Assembly (NCBI GenBank): GCA_963978545.1
Contig: OZ021723.1
Location: 100,720,002-100,784,001 of the forward strand
Source: Linyphia triangularis
Lineage: Eukaryota > Arthropoda > Arachnida > Araneae > Linyphiidae
DNA length: 64,000 nt
Direction: 5' to 3'
The position numbers and the translations under genes were made by a program. Below, one piece after another: positions 46,971-59,081 of the stretch; position 1 is the first letter of the stretch; every line of letters begins with the position of its first letter. The notes beneath the pieces are model-generated. The model did no database searches and was not told the DNA's origin. It saw only the letters and a program-made list of their open reading frames with translations.

Positions 46971-47190
46971 TAAGGGTGTGGAACAACGCACAACTTCACT
47001 ATATAACATAGGTCATTGCAGTAAAATTTTACATTGTGTTAATTACCATTTTCTTATTTTTCTCTCATTTGAATAAAAATGGGGTTATTTTTGGCAATAA
47101 TTTTTACACGAGCAAAAATAAAAAGCCTAGCTAAAATGGTGGTGATATACTTTACGATAATCCTTATATTATCCTTTACTATAAGTGTAT
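46970..47190. repeat. Dispersed repeat X, copy 3 (partial)
   Basis: Starts AACTAAGGGTGTGGAACAACG like copy 1 and shares TGTGTTAATTACCATTTTCTTA and TATTATCCTTTACTATAAGTG with it. The 3' half is absent or diverged. Confidence 0.5.
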
Positions 47191-47404
47191 GTTCGAAATA
47201 TTTCGAGAGGTTCGCTCACTAATCCGTATCTTGTTTGCTGAGCCTGGTAAAGTTTCTCCGAAAATATTGTATTTATGTATTTTACAATTATATCCAGGCC
47301 CTTTCAATTTCCATGTGTTTAAGAACATTTTCCTGAGCTGCTCTTTTTTAAGAAACTTCCCTTCCCTGTAGGTTTGGAAAATGATTCGAACTTTTTCAGA
47401 AAGA

Positions 47405-47522
47405 TTCTTTCCCCTCTCTCTCTACCCCCCACCCCCACTCGACCTTTTTTTCTTTCTTTTTTTTTTTCCTTTATTTTTTTTTCTTTCTTTTTTTTTTTCT
47501 TAATTTTTTTTTCTTCTTTTTT
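47405..47522. repeat. Polypyrimidine tract
   Basis: About 118 bases almost wholly C/T on this strand, including (CT)n, C-rich and T9-12 segments. Possible H-DNA-forming sequence (inference). Confidence 0.9.
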
Positions 47523-48934
47523 GGTGTAGCGAGTCCATATTTTTGTAAATTAACCTCCCTCCCTACTTGAGCTACTTTGTACCCATATTGCACCAAATTG
47601 AGGTAGATTTTATAAAAACTCTAGTTCGCCAAGTACCGATTGCCGTTGGGCATTTTTCTCAATAATCCTAAAATAGTTCATTGTGTACAAGTGCAAATAC
47701 GATAGATGTAGTATATCGGCTAACTAGTACCGCGTCTCTTTTCGTAGCAGCAGAAACATTAGTCCGCAATATACATTTCTGGGAAAAGTTTAAAAGAAGT
47801 TCCCAGTCGGCAATTCCAAAACCTGATCCCATAAACCAGCGTCATAGTATCCTTGTACCACCACTTTTAAAACCAAGGACAAGTCTCACATATTGTAATA
47901 AATACTTTGCCAACTCTATATACAACGCCGACGTTGGATGAAGACTTATTTATTACAAACACAGCTGCGAAATTTTTCCCATAATCCTTTGCATCTTGAG
48001 CGATATACTCAGTAAACAAGCAATAAATTGCGGCTAAAGAAGTCCAGTAGCACCCCCCAAAACTTCTTTGTCTCGATTCCGACGAGGAGAGAAAGAAAGA
48101 TTCCCAAGTGCATGTAATTGAAGATGGTAGGATTCATGACCGAAAAGATAAGGGGACACCCAACCCGTTGACATACGACACTTCTCAGCTTCAAAATTCC
48201 TGTCGATCCCTCACCCCACTAAAAAAATACCTTAGTGACTCTCTTTGTTGACTGTCTCACTGTCTATTTATCTCACTGTCTCTTCAGCTCGTTTAATTCA
48301 CGGGCATTAATTGGCACAAGTAACTAAAAGCTATTTACTAATTTGAACAGTTAAGGTTGTGATCGACACGTCCCCTACATTTTGAATCTCAATGTTAAAG
48401 TAGAGGAGATTTTTATTTAGATAATTACAACATGGTTCTAAGGGATTTTAAGATATTCGGATTATTTTTTTAACCATAAATTAAAAAAAAAAATAATATT
48501 TTAGAAAGCTAAGGGTTTACTAGTAGATCAACAAAACGAGACGTGTTTTTATTCATTCATCTGGTGTTAGAAACAGAGGACTTTTATGGGGATATATATA
48601 TTTATGAAATGAATGTGGTTTCACATTTGTAGGAAGAAAATTTAATCCTACGAATGGGTTATTAAAGATATAAATTGCTTTTACAAAGATCAGGAATTAA
48701 GTAGAGAAAAAAATGACAAACACGGTATGATGTAATCAGTGAATTAGTTCAATATAATTCGAGTCTTTTTTTTTTTTTTTTTTTTTTTAAATACAAACAT
48801 TTATATTTGCGTAATAATTAAAATAAAATTTTTATACAAAATCTAAGTTTCATTTCCAATATAAATATTTAATTTCTCATAATTGATTTACAAATAAAAT
48901 TGATTACTTCAATATAGTTTGTGCTTGGGTATGT
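47523..48934. other. Region without recognised features
   Basis: AT-rich. No frame above 86 codons and none recognisable. A T run of about 20 is at 48769-48788. Confidence 0.45.
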
Positions 48935-48951
48935 GGGGGGGGGGGGGGGGG
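48935..48951. repeat. Longest G homopolymer (17 G)
   Basis: The longest of 23 G or C runs of at least 10 bases in the window. It lies just outside the duplicated block's left junction. Confidence 0.9.
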
Positions 48952-49617
48952 ATCCTGCGAACGGCTAAGATAAACTACAGTTAGCTGCGGGACCAGCAGG
49001 GGACGATAACAAAATATCTTACGTACTTTTAGACCCAAACTTTTACTATTTCCTAGTACATGTATTTTTCTTTTTCTTTTTGTAAATTTTTTACAAAAAC
49101 TTCCGAAATTTATCAAATTACCAAATTGTGGTTATATGGTACATATTAAAACTTCTGTGATCTCACTTAACGAGGTTTAGAGAAATTCAGTAAATACATA
49201 TTTTTATCACGAATTTTAATATTATTATCGTAGAAACTTTGTATGTTCTCGCCAATTGGGGACGTGAAAAGGTGCGCAACAAGGGATATAAAGACAAGTA
49301 ACTATGTAGAGATAATATATAATATTTACATAACCTCTTAAATTATTAAAAAGTCCAATTAAACATTATATTTAGAAATAAATTACATTACATTGACATA
49401 CTTCAACCACCACACTTTTGCATGGAAGATATTAAACTTTTATGTACTTCGCACATGTTTTTAAGAAATATATTAAAAAAAATTGTAGTTTTCGTGAACT
49501 TTTGAAATTTGTTTGTAAAAACTAGTATAAAATATAAGTTTAATACTTTTAGTATTTAAATAATATTTAAGTAAAGAATATTTAAGTATATATTTCTTCA
49601 TAATATGTGTCTGTTTA

Positions 49618-50816
49618 TCTCTATATATATAAGGCAAAGCCCTCACTCACTCACTCACTCACTCACTCACTGACTCACTCATCACTAATTCTCCCACTTC
49701 CCACATAGTCACAACTCTGAAAATCGGCACAAATATCAACAATGGTAAAAATAGTTCTCCCACTTCCCACATAGTCACAACTCTGAAAATCGGCACAAAT
49801 ATCAACAATGGTAAAAATAGTTCTCCCACTTCCCACATAGTCACAACTCTGAAAATCGGCACAAATATCAACAATGGTAAAAATAGAAAAAGTAAACTAT
49901 TCCGATCTCGATTAACACACTTTAAGGGGTCGAAAAGGGGTCAAACGTTCCAAACGGGGGACATTCGAAAATCCTACTTCCCACATAGTCACAACTCTGA
50001 AAATCGGCACAAATATCAACAATGGTAAAAATAGAAAAAGTAAACTATTCCGATCCCGATTAACACACTTTAAGGGGTCGAAAAGGGGTCAAACGTTCCA
50101 AACGGGGGACATTCGAAAATCCTACTTCCCACATAGTCACAACTCTGAAAATCGGCACAAATATCAACAATGGTAAAAATAGAAAAAGTAAACTATTCCG
50201 ATCTCGATTAACCCACTTTAAGGGGTCGAAAAGGGGTTAAACGTTCCAAACGGGGGACATTCGAAAATCCTACTTCCCACATAGTCACAACTCTGAAAAT
50301 CGGCACAAATATCAACAATGGTAAAAATAGAAAAAGTAAACTATTCCGATCTCGATTAACACACTTTAAGTGGTCGAAAAGGGGTTAAATGTTCCAAACG
50401 AGGGATATCCGAATGTTCCTCTTCCAATGTAGTCATTTTTCTGATATTTTTTTGCAAATGTTAAAAAAATAAGTCATTCCAATATCGATTAACGAATTTT
50501 TAAGGGATGAAAAGACGACGCAACATTGAAACTATACGAGGATTAACTTAATGTCTAATTAACTTAATTCCAATACAGCTACTACTTTGAAATTTAGAAC
50601 TAAGAGCAAACATAAACACAATAAACTATTCCAGTTTACTATTCACAATTATAAATTTCGTTTAAAATGTCAACAAAGGAAAGTTCCTATTTTGATAAAT
50701 CAATTTGTCGGGATCGAAAAGGGAGCAAACGTCTGAAGTGTAGAATACATGAATGTCTTTTGATCGCTAAAATGCTAATGGTAAAATTTCGTAGCGCAGC
50801 ACGGGTATTCAGCTAG
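49618..50816 (+). mobile_element. Non-autonomous Helitron, empty site known
   Basis: Starts TCTCTATATATATAAGGC after A (49617) and ends ACGGGTATTCAGCTAG before T (50817). In copy 1 of the surrounding block (about 33665-33675) the joined sequence reads GTTTATGTAAAA in reverse complement, so insertion was exactly between A and T with no duplication. This is direct proof of a Helitron-type event. Same family as 11600-13546 but with a shorter array. Confidence 0.95.
49689..50420. repeat. 66-bp and 148-bp minisatellite units in Helitron
   Basis: Three 66-bp units (marker TTCTCCCACTTCCCACATAG at 49689, 49755, 49821) precede about four 148-bp units (marker CTTCCCACATAG at 49977, 50125, 50273). The 66-bp unit is the 148-bp unit with an internal 82 bp missing. 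The 66-bp units keep a frame open, giving a spurious 22-residue repeat on the minus strand. Confidence 0.95.
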
Positions 50817-51247
50817 TGTAAAATATGTTATAAATACGCCTAAAAAGTTTCAAAGTAAAATACTTGATATCTTTAAGAAAATAATCCATTTGCAAGAAAA
50901 ATCGGCTTTTTGTGATAATGGCGGTTTTATTATACAGAGTTGATGTAATTTTCCAAAAATATTTATTGAGTGCATGGTTAACAGAACCATTCTATTATGT
51001 GTCATACAATTTTTCATAATATCATATAGAATATTTTATCAACCGCATGCTTCATTATTAAATGCCATTAATCAGTATTTTTTACCATACAATTTTAATC
51101 AGAATGTTTTGTCGTATTATTAATTATAAAATAAAAATACTGTTTGAATTGATTGAAAATATCTGAACGTCAATTCATACAATATGCTTATTAGCTACAT
51201 ATTTTTGAATTAATACTTAATACCTTTACACATTTATGATATATATA

Positions 51248-52784
51248 CTATAGAAAATATTGTCTTTGCAAACTCAGTGTCATTTTTTAAATCCAATTTC
51301 CAAAATAAAATCCAATTTACAAAGTTAAAATGCTCCAAGTACAATTTATTTGTTCCCTATAAAGAGTAGTAGAGACAAGAGTTCTGAAATAGGCGTTGAA
51401 TCAATTATAAAATTTAGAACCAAACAATGCAATACGTAGACATAGTTATTAATAAAACTTCTGTGATAATCAGTCTTTAAAATTTGAATTTGAGTAATTT
51501 GTCGGAGTGGGGATAATTTTTGTCTTTTTAGAGGGTTTTAAAAAACATTTAATTTTTTAAAAAGCATTTCTTCATTATTAATATGCAGTGAAAAACCTTA
51601 CATTCAAACTCTTTAACTTAGAAATTAATTCAGTATTCTACTAGAAAGAAATATGATGAATGAATAGTTCAAGTTATTCGTCACTTAATAGGAGTTATCG
51701 AGAATTTGATATCAATTTACTGTTGAATTCTTCTAATATCCATTGTATTTATCCAAATCCTAAACAATTAAGTTTTCTCAGCCCGCATTTCTAAATTTGA
51801 AGTAGCTAAACAGCTATCAAACATTTGATTAAAAAAATGTATCTTATCTGAAACCAGTTTTAGTTGTAATTAAGGGGATTATTTATATCCTAAAATTTCA
51901 AATACAATGATACTGCTTTGTTTTTCTGACTTAATGTTTTATAACCAAATCACTATAGTTAATAAATTATAATGCACTTGCTTAAATATTTTGTTTTTGT
52001 TCTTGGACTGGTGTATTTGAAATAGTTGTGAACATTCCAAATGGATGGATTTGTAGATAACATGGCGTAGCAGGATTTACGTTATGTCCAAAAATTACTT
52101 TCTCAGTCATTAAAAGTCTGTAAATAGTTTTAACTTGTACTAGGCATATTTCCCACAGTAAAATTTTTCACAATTTTAGTAATTTTAATCTAATAAAAGA
52201 TGCTGAATTAGTGCAAAATAGGATTGAATGTGTCATGATATTTGCACTTTTCCTTACAATATTAATAGGCATAGATAAAACATTTTTATGGTTAAACGGC
52301 GTGTTAAATAATTTAAAGAACACATTCTTACTGTGAAATTTCCCCACCTCCTTACAATCAGTTTTTTCGAAAATATTTCTTAGTTTCTGATAAAATAAAA
52401 ACCTTTAAATATTTCTGAATAATTCATTAGTTTTACAATTAAATATTAACTTTAAGACATACTGTTCTTAAAAATTGCAGCTAGAATACAAAATGGCTCG
52501 TGAACTTTTTGTGATATTTATGTTTTATTACCAGTTATGATTCTGTTTAATTTTCGAATCAAAATGTCTAATTCATTAGAAAAATAATAACCAACTCAGA
52601 CGATTTCATGTGATCACCCAATACAGCACCCCCCCCCCCCCTCTCCCCATTCTCCTAAGAAAGGCTGATCACAACTCTTCGCGCAATTTTTCTTGGCCCC
52701 AGAACACTGAACACCTGCTACTGGCCATAAAAACTCAGTGATGCCCGTACTGACCGGAACTGTTCTTATCGGGGGTACATTCAC
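51248..52784. other. AT-rich region without recognised features
   Basis: No frame, SINE or paired transposon end was seen. A 13-C tract is at 52629-52641. Confidence 0.5.
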
Positions 52785-54060
52785 TTAAAAGACCCTTTCT
52801 TTCCTTTCAAAATTTGCTCCATTAATTAAAAGGAAATTAACAACTTGAAGAATATCAATTGAAAAGTTAAAATCCATCAGTCGATTTAAATTTTCTTGAT
52901 AAATTATTAATTTGTGTAGCATCCCAATCATCTCTAATTTTAAGAGGAATAAAAAATGTAGACCCATCGGGGGCAACTTCTTTTCCTAATCGTCGCCACT
53001 GCATTTAGTATTGATTTTTTTTAAACTTGAGAAAACAGATTTTTCTTAAAGAATGTCTGCTGCATTTTTGGAATGAGCTCTCAAATAACTGCAAATGTAA
53101 GCTTTTCCACTTCCAAATTGAAAAATAATTTACTTCTACTTTTAAAAATAAAATACATTTGAATTACTTTCCTATTATTTCACAGCCCAATATCGATAAC
53201 CATTTACAAAACCATTAGAAATTTTATACTAAGGAAAATGAAATAAGGAAAATCAACAAATGTTAATACCTTCGCTTTTTGGAAAAGGACAGACTCATTA
53301 GCATGGGTGCCGACAAAATTGTTTGTAGAAGGTTGCAAGGAAAAAAACTTGTTTTTGTTCAAAATCTTGATTTTTCAAAATATTTTGCTTCTCACAATGG
53401 CAAATATAAAATCTATTATGGAAAGGCACATAGTTTATTTTTCCGGTGAATTTTTCCCTTTTCTCTACTTTTATAAAAATGTAAGCAACTAGAGGAATGG
53501 CAAGCATCCTCCTGGTGCCACCCAATTCCATTATTTTTACATATTGTGTTAAATTAAGTAACAACTAAAAAATCAATGCTGTTGTGAATATATTTTGTCA
53601 TGTTTAAACAACGTATGAGTTTGATTTCCCCAATATCTGGTAAGCCAATATGAATGCATAATTCCGTGATCTCAAAACCCCACCCTGAAATCTCATACAA
53701 AATATCAACATTCTACATTTTCCTATCTGGATTCTTAGCGCCTAAGCAGTCAATTCCGTCAGAATCGCATGTTTACTTCGCTTTTTTGGATTGTTCGAAA
53801 AAAAGTATCTTTTAATTGGCATTAGTTTTATCCTCTTGAACGAATTCATTTCTTAGGTACGAAGCGTGGTTTACAAATAAATTATTAAGTGGGTGTTATA
53901 AAAATTAAAAAAAAAAAAAAAAAAAGAAAAGAAAGAACGTTACATTACTTTTGCTGATAAATCGGTTAGCGTTCCCGTTAAAATTAGAAGAGAAGAGACA
54001 TTCTTCAAGGAAAGGACGTAAAGAACTGCATATGCCAGACCACAGTTTTGTTCTTTAAAA
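52785..54060. repeat. Copy of hAT-family interior (as in 26749-28763)
   Basis: 52990-54060 parallels 27550-28310 in the same orientation (TTGATTTTTTTTAAACTTG, AACTGCAAATGTAAGCTTT, GGCAAATATAAAATCTATTAT, GCGTTCCCGTTAAAATT). 52785-52976 parallels 62700-62845. The ends were not found, so this is a partial or eroded copy. Confidence 0.65.
53298..53564 (-). pseudogene. Possible coding relic in the hAT family, copy 2
   Basis: An open frame of 88 codons includes NYVPFHNRFYICHCEKQN, conserved with copy 1 at 27900-28030. On the minus strand, just downstream of this segment, both copies read GAAGGTATT at matching places (about 53265 and 27815), which looks like a splice donor. Family not recognised; a degraded exon of a transposase or captured gene is possible. 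Confidence 0.3.
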
Positions 54061-54069
54061 ATGGAGATA

Positions 54070-55520
54070 GTTGGCGCAAGGCCTATTCTAAGGAAATTTT
54101 ACGGCTGCCTAAACGTCCGATCCCTCCTCCTCTCTCCCCCCCCTCCCCCTCCTCCACATTATTACTCCAAACACAGAATGAAAAAAAATAAAAATAGATT
54201 TATTAAAGTGCCTCATGAGGATATTTTCACCTCCTAAATGGAATCGCCCCCTGCTCGCTGTCTATCAATAAGTCATTTATACGTTTATAATTTCAGGTCA
54301 TCCTGATTTTAAATTTAACTCCATAAGTTTTTACAATTTAAACCTAATTATTTAACATAAAATTCTACCAAAATCGAAGCGTTAAGTGAGCGACTCACCG
54401 CCAGAACGGTTCTTCGTTTGTAAAAAGGAGTTGAAATTGTTTCGATTACGTCAGATAGTCACTGTCAATTATTGGGTTGCCTGGTGAAAGTTTTTCTTGT
54501 TTTCCTCAGTTCGAGACACAAATGTGGATTAGCTTTCTTTCGAAAAGGGATTTCCCTTTGAAACGTATTTGGAACATACATTCGGAGAAGTATGCTGCCG
54601 TCATAAGTTAAAAAGCCGTGAATCCAAAACAATTTAATTGCAAATATTTTGACACTTTCCGATTAATCCATAGAAAATAATATTTTTATTTTATTAAATG
54701 GCTCAAGTTTTTAGGTCATACAAACCTATACAACAATTTAAAAAAAAAAATGTAATTTCAAAAGACGAATACAAAAGTATGCAATTGACTTCAAAATATG
54801 CAATTGAATTTTTTGAGATTTTGGGCTCTTTGCTAATGACTGCAGTATAGCCCCCGTATATTACTTGCTCCAAAGAAAATTAAATCTAAAACCTACCGAC
54901 CAAATCCAATTTCGCTATTTGTAAAAAAAAAAGCATTATTTTATGCCTAAAATATAACTTGAAAGAGATATTGTACACTTCTTCGGTACAGATTTTTAAG
55001 GATGTTCATTCAGAGAAATTTTTTTAATTTAATTACCTTGCCGAAACCTTTAATTTGGTATCTAGCACGGTTCTGTAACATTTGTGATTGAGGTTTATGA
55101 GTATTCCTATAAGATTTTCATCCCCATTATTTATGTCAGCGTTCGCCACTAACTTTTAGAGGCGGGCAATATGACTTATGATGGAGCTCTTCGCGGGCCA
55201 GATACACCAATATATGTTTCGTTTATTATTATAAAACTAAAAACAAATATATATATGTGTGTATATATATTTTAAACCACAATTAATATTTGCTTTTTTT
55301 TTAATCTTCTGTGTTGCCGGCGGGCCGCAGAAAAATCTGTCGCTAGCCGCGTAGTGGCGAACGCTGATTTATGTATTTCTATTGATTCTATGAATACGAA
55401 TATGTCTCGATAATATTATATATTTGCAAAATGAATTTTCTAAAACACTTTGAAAAATTATGAATAAGAATTGTTTTTAATTTATCCAAACTTCGTGTTA
55501 TCCTTACCAGTAAATGTCGA
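54070..55520. repeat. Segmental repeat S, copy 2
   Basis: Direct-orientation paralogue of 42005-43210. It begins at the same CAAGGCCTATTCTAAGG boundary. Carries a private hAT MITE (55137-55366) and extra sequence at about 54340-54480. Confidence 0.8.
55137..55366. mobile_element. hAT MITE, 230 bp
   Basis: Perfect 15-bp terminal inverted repeats CAGCGTTCGCCACTA are flanked by a perfect 8-bp duplication ATTTATGT (55129-55136, 55367-55374). The paralogous site near 43098-43110 has no element. GC-rich inner ends (GCGGGCC) are on both sides, with a (TA/TG)n microsatellite in the middle. Confidence 0.95.
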
Positions 55521-55970
55521 ATGCCTTTTAAAGATGAGTGAATCAATGATGATATTTAAAATTGTATTTAAATTCGACGTGAAACAATAGTTTCACTAAA
55601 TAAAAAATTCGATAGGTTTTATATAAAAAAACTAGTACTCTGAAGAACTAAACTATCACTTGATAATTTTTCTTCTCATCTAATTATGGTAAAATTAGAA
55701 ACAAGATTTCTGATACATCGTTATACCCTATGAGAGTTAATTTTTTTTTCTATAATATGCATAAACCATTAGGTTTATTCGATAATTTTTACATAAAAAA
55801 AGTTGGGCATACCTTTTCAATATCGTCAATACAGAAGATACTCTACTAGCATTGTAAAAACAATATTTGAACAAGCCTACTGTCTCCAACCACTTGTTAC
55901 CATGAGGTTGGCTGTGTTTGACATTCAAGGACACTCCTGTTAACATTTCTTTTTATGATCTCTAGGGAAG

Positions 55971-56010
<40 letters not shown>

Positions 56011-58240
56011 TAACATTGTTGACCTAACAACCCCTTTTGACCAAGACCCTAAAAAGACGATAGGGGGTGCCCTCCCTTGGCTATTTCTTTTCAAACTATG
56101 GTGGAAGGGGACCAATTAACCAAGTCCAGCTGAAGGAAAGGGGGAGGGCTATTTCCGGGGGTCATCTTCACCACGCTACTCTCTCCGCTTCTCTTCCCCA
56201 CCCTCCCTCCCTCCTTCCCTCTCCTCCTCTTTCTACACTTACAAGTCAATTTTTTTTTCCACTAATATGACTATCTTCGCAGATAAGAATTGGAAGGGCC
56301 TGAATGGTGATGGTCACAGGGGATGCTTACAAGAAACTGTGGAATAACGAATTCATCTATAATAGGGTGGTCATTTATTTTTCAATTTCCTTTTTTCTCA
56401 CCACCCAATTTTTTTTTTTACTTTGACTATAAAGAGATTATTAAGTCCATTTTAAAAAAAAATCAAAGTGGTTTACCCAGGAAACAACAAACTTGAAGTT
56501 CGCATCCTGAAGCCGCATTTTACTGTATTGCGCTGTATCGCTGACCATTTTGCTTGTACGTTACATAAACACGGACAACTGTCAAATACTAAGAAATTAT
56601 TGCAGAATGACATAATTGCACTCAGAATGGAGTATTAAGGGGATGAATTTTACTACACTTCTGTGAGTTGAAGGAGAGTTGCAAAAATCTAGTATCCCTC
56701 GACTATTCCACACTTAATTCAGTGTAGATTTCAATTTGAAGTTGTTGTTATTCTTTGTTTCAAATATGGTGAGTAGTTTTAGAAGCAATACAGGTAACAA
56801 AGTTTTAATCAGTGAAGTTCATCACTAGATAACAGGTTACAAATTATATATAAATCAACAACTTTTCTCAGTCTTGCTGTACATCGAATTAGAGATAAAG
56901 CTAACGATCGGTGAAAGGCTTATTCGAATTAATTGCACGAGAGTGCTTAATATTTTGGTGCTCCCATAGCATTTATTACTGACTAATAGCTGATCAAATG
57001 GAACAAATGGCTGGAAAATAAATGTTGTATTTCCGTTGTAAAGTCATTACATAAGTTGTGAGTATTTAAAAATGAACTATCTCAAGCCACAAGCAGTGCA
57101 GACATCAAGCTTTAAAACATGTACTATAAAATAAAACTATATCCATAAGAAGAATTTTCAGCATGAGAAAACATTTTTAGATGAGGCTTCCAACAACAAA
57201 GAATTTGAAGAAACGCTTATTATTTTTAAAAAGAACAAGAGTAAAGCAAAATAACTCTAAAAAGGATTTTTGGGAACGCATTGGATTCTGCATAATATTT
57301 TTAGGGGAAAATGTTAACTCAAAAATAAAACCACAATTAAAACATGCTATGTGGTATTTTCCCTCACTATTAAAAATAATTCAGTTCACTTTCAAATTTC
57401 AGATAGATTAAAGGTAAATGAAAGAAATAGTCATGTGTGAGTTTTCGAATGCACCAATTGTTTCCGAGAGTTAACTCTGATTAGAATCACCTTATTGTAT
57501 AATGGTATTTAGTAGATTTTTTTTTTTTCTAAACCATAGCCAACTCAATTGTGCTGAGAGATGGTCGTTATTTTATATCTGTAATATTTTAATACATTAT
57601 GTGTGATGCACATTACGATTGCTTTGAAAATAAGACATTTAACTGTAATAAAGGAAATGATTTGAAATTGAAACACAAATTTGTAAGTTTTAATATTGTT
57701 ATAAATAAAATACAGAAATAGATTTTTATAAATAATAAAAATCGAATTCACAGGATTAATCTTTCATAAAAATATTATTTTAGATTAGAAAATTATCGTT
57801 TGTATCAGTCAAAAGTTTGAATCTGTTTAAGGAACTGTAATGGGATTTTTAAATGTATCGTGCCCACTTTTCTAGAAAGCTAACATTTCTTATAAACATG
57901 TCAAACATAAATTTAAAAAAAAAAAAAAAAAAAAAACACCCGTGTAGTCAATTACACTAAAAAGAAGGCTAAAGTTAATAATAACAACAACAACAAAATT
58001 CAAAGGACTCTTATATTTAAGAAAAAGAGAGAGAGAGAGTCGGTGTATGGATGGTCGATGCAAACAGTATGCAAATGTACTAAAAAATATCTCTAAAAAC
58101 ACCAAATTTATGCTGTATAAACATTATTTGTTAAATTGTATCAATATTTTGCATCTTTCTTATTTAAGGAAATAAACATTTTGGACTATTTTCTTTCATT
58201 TTTGCCAATTCTGTCCGCTTTTAGTATTTTCAATATCAAT
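55521..58240. other. AT-rich region without recognised genes
   Basis: Includes a 35-base A run (55974-56008), a pyrimidine-rich stretch (56175-56240), an A run near 57914-57936 and (GA)n near 58027-58040. No coding frame above 76 codons. Confidence 0.5.
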
Positions 58241-58244
58241 GTAG

Positions 58245-58480
58245 CAGAGGTTAATATTAACTTATTATATAATAAAATTTAATACATTGTCAAAATTAGT
58301 CAAAAGGAAAAAGTTTCGGGTGTGTGTAATCAAATCCAAAGAAATTTTGTTTTTCAAAAAATTTAAATTTTTGTTAGCTTTTTTAACATTTTCAGGCTCG
58401 TTGCGGTAAGGGCTAATATTAATTTATCGGAATGAAATTTGGTACACTGTCAAAATAGGTCAAAAGGGAATAAATGTGAG
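58245..58480. repeat. ~160-bp direct repeat, two diverged units
   Basis: TAATATTAACTTATTA.. with TTGTCAAAATTAGTCAAAAG (58250-58306) recurs as TAATATTAATTTATCG.. with CTGTCAAAATAGGTCAAAAG (58411-58467). Confidence 0.65.
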
Positions 58481-58789
58481 AGTAATTGTTAAAATGGGAT
58501 GAAATTTCATTTTTGAATCCCCCCCCCCCCAATCTGCAATGAGGCCTCATTGTATGGAGGCAAAAGATGCAGTCTTGGTATGCTGAATACAAAATGTCTA
58601 GTAAAAGATACTCCTAAAGCCAAGTTTCAAGACTGGTACATAGGTACATTCAAAGCTGAAACTTCAGAGAAGGAATAGTTGTGTAAACAAATAAAAAAGT
58701 CATTTTAGATGTTACTATAAGCAAATTCAAGTAGATGATTAAAAATTGAAATGCAATATTTTTAATTTCCTTGTTTTCTGTTTTTTACG

Positions 58790-58873
58790 ATGGCCAATTT
58801 CTGATTTAAGACTGCCCAAATACAATTTACGACTGCCCAAATAGGCCACGACTGCCCGTTAGAATAGGCCCTG
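58790..58873. mobile_element. Unpaired transposon-like end with GACTGCCCAAAT repeats
   Basis: GACTGCCCAAAT occurs twice (plus GACTGCCCGTTAG), followed by AATAGGCCCTG at 58863-58873. The reverse complement CAGGGCCTATTCTAA resembles the CAAGGCCTATTCTAA boundary of repeat S (42013, 54077), so these may be opposite ends of one hAT-like family. Flanking 8-mers do not match. Confidence 0.4.
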
Positions 58874-59081
58874 CTCCCCCCAACCACACGCACACTTTCC
58901 ACAATTATGTACAATCACACTTGAACTTTTTTTTTTTTAATTATCATTTTAAAAAGCGGACTTTGTGTACTTAAAAGTACATAATTAGTAATGACATTTA
59001 CATGAAAAAAATAACAACTCAGTTTTAATCAAAAATTGATTAAGTAATGAACATTTAACTCGTTGTAATTAGGGGGAGGGG

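Larger units (their letters stand above)
48968..51247. repeat. Duplicated block, copy 2 (inverted)
   Basis: Reverse complement of 33236-34299 plus 38989-39008. It lacks hAT 2 but holds a Helitron at 49618-50816. Excluding the Helitron it is about 1.08 kb, equal to copy 1 minus hAT 2. Confidence 0.9.

Noticed and set aside
49659..49874. 22-residue repeat protein on the minus strand
   Set aside because: Produced by three 66-bp minisatellite units, whose length is a multiple of three; no start context or conservation.
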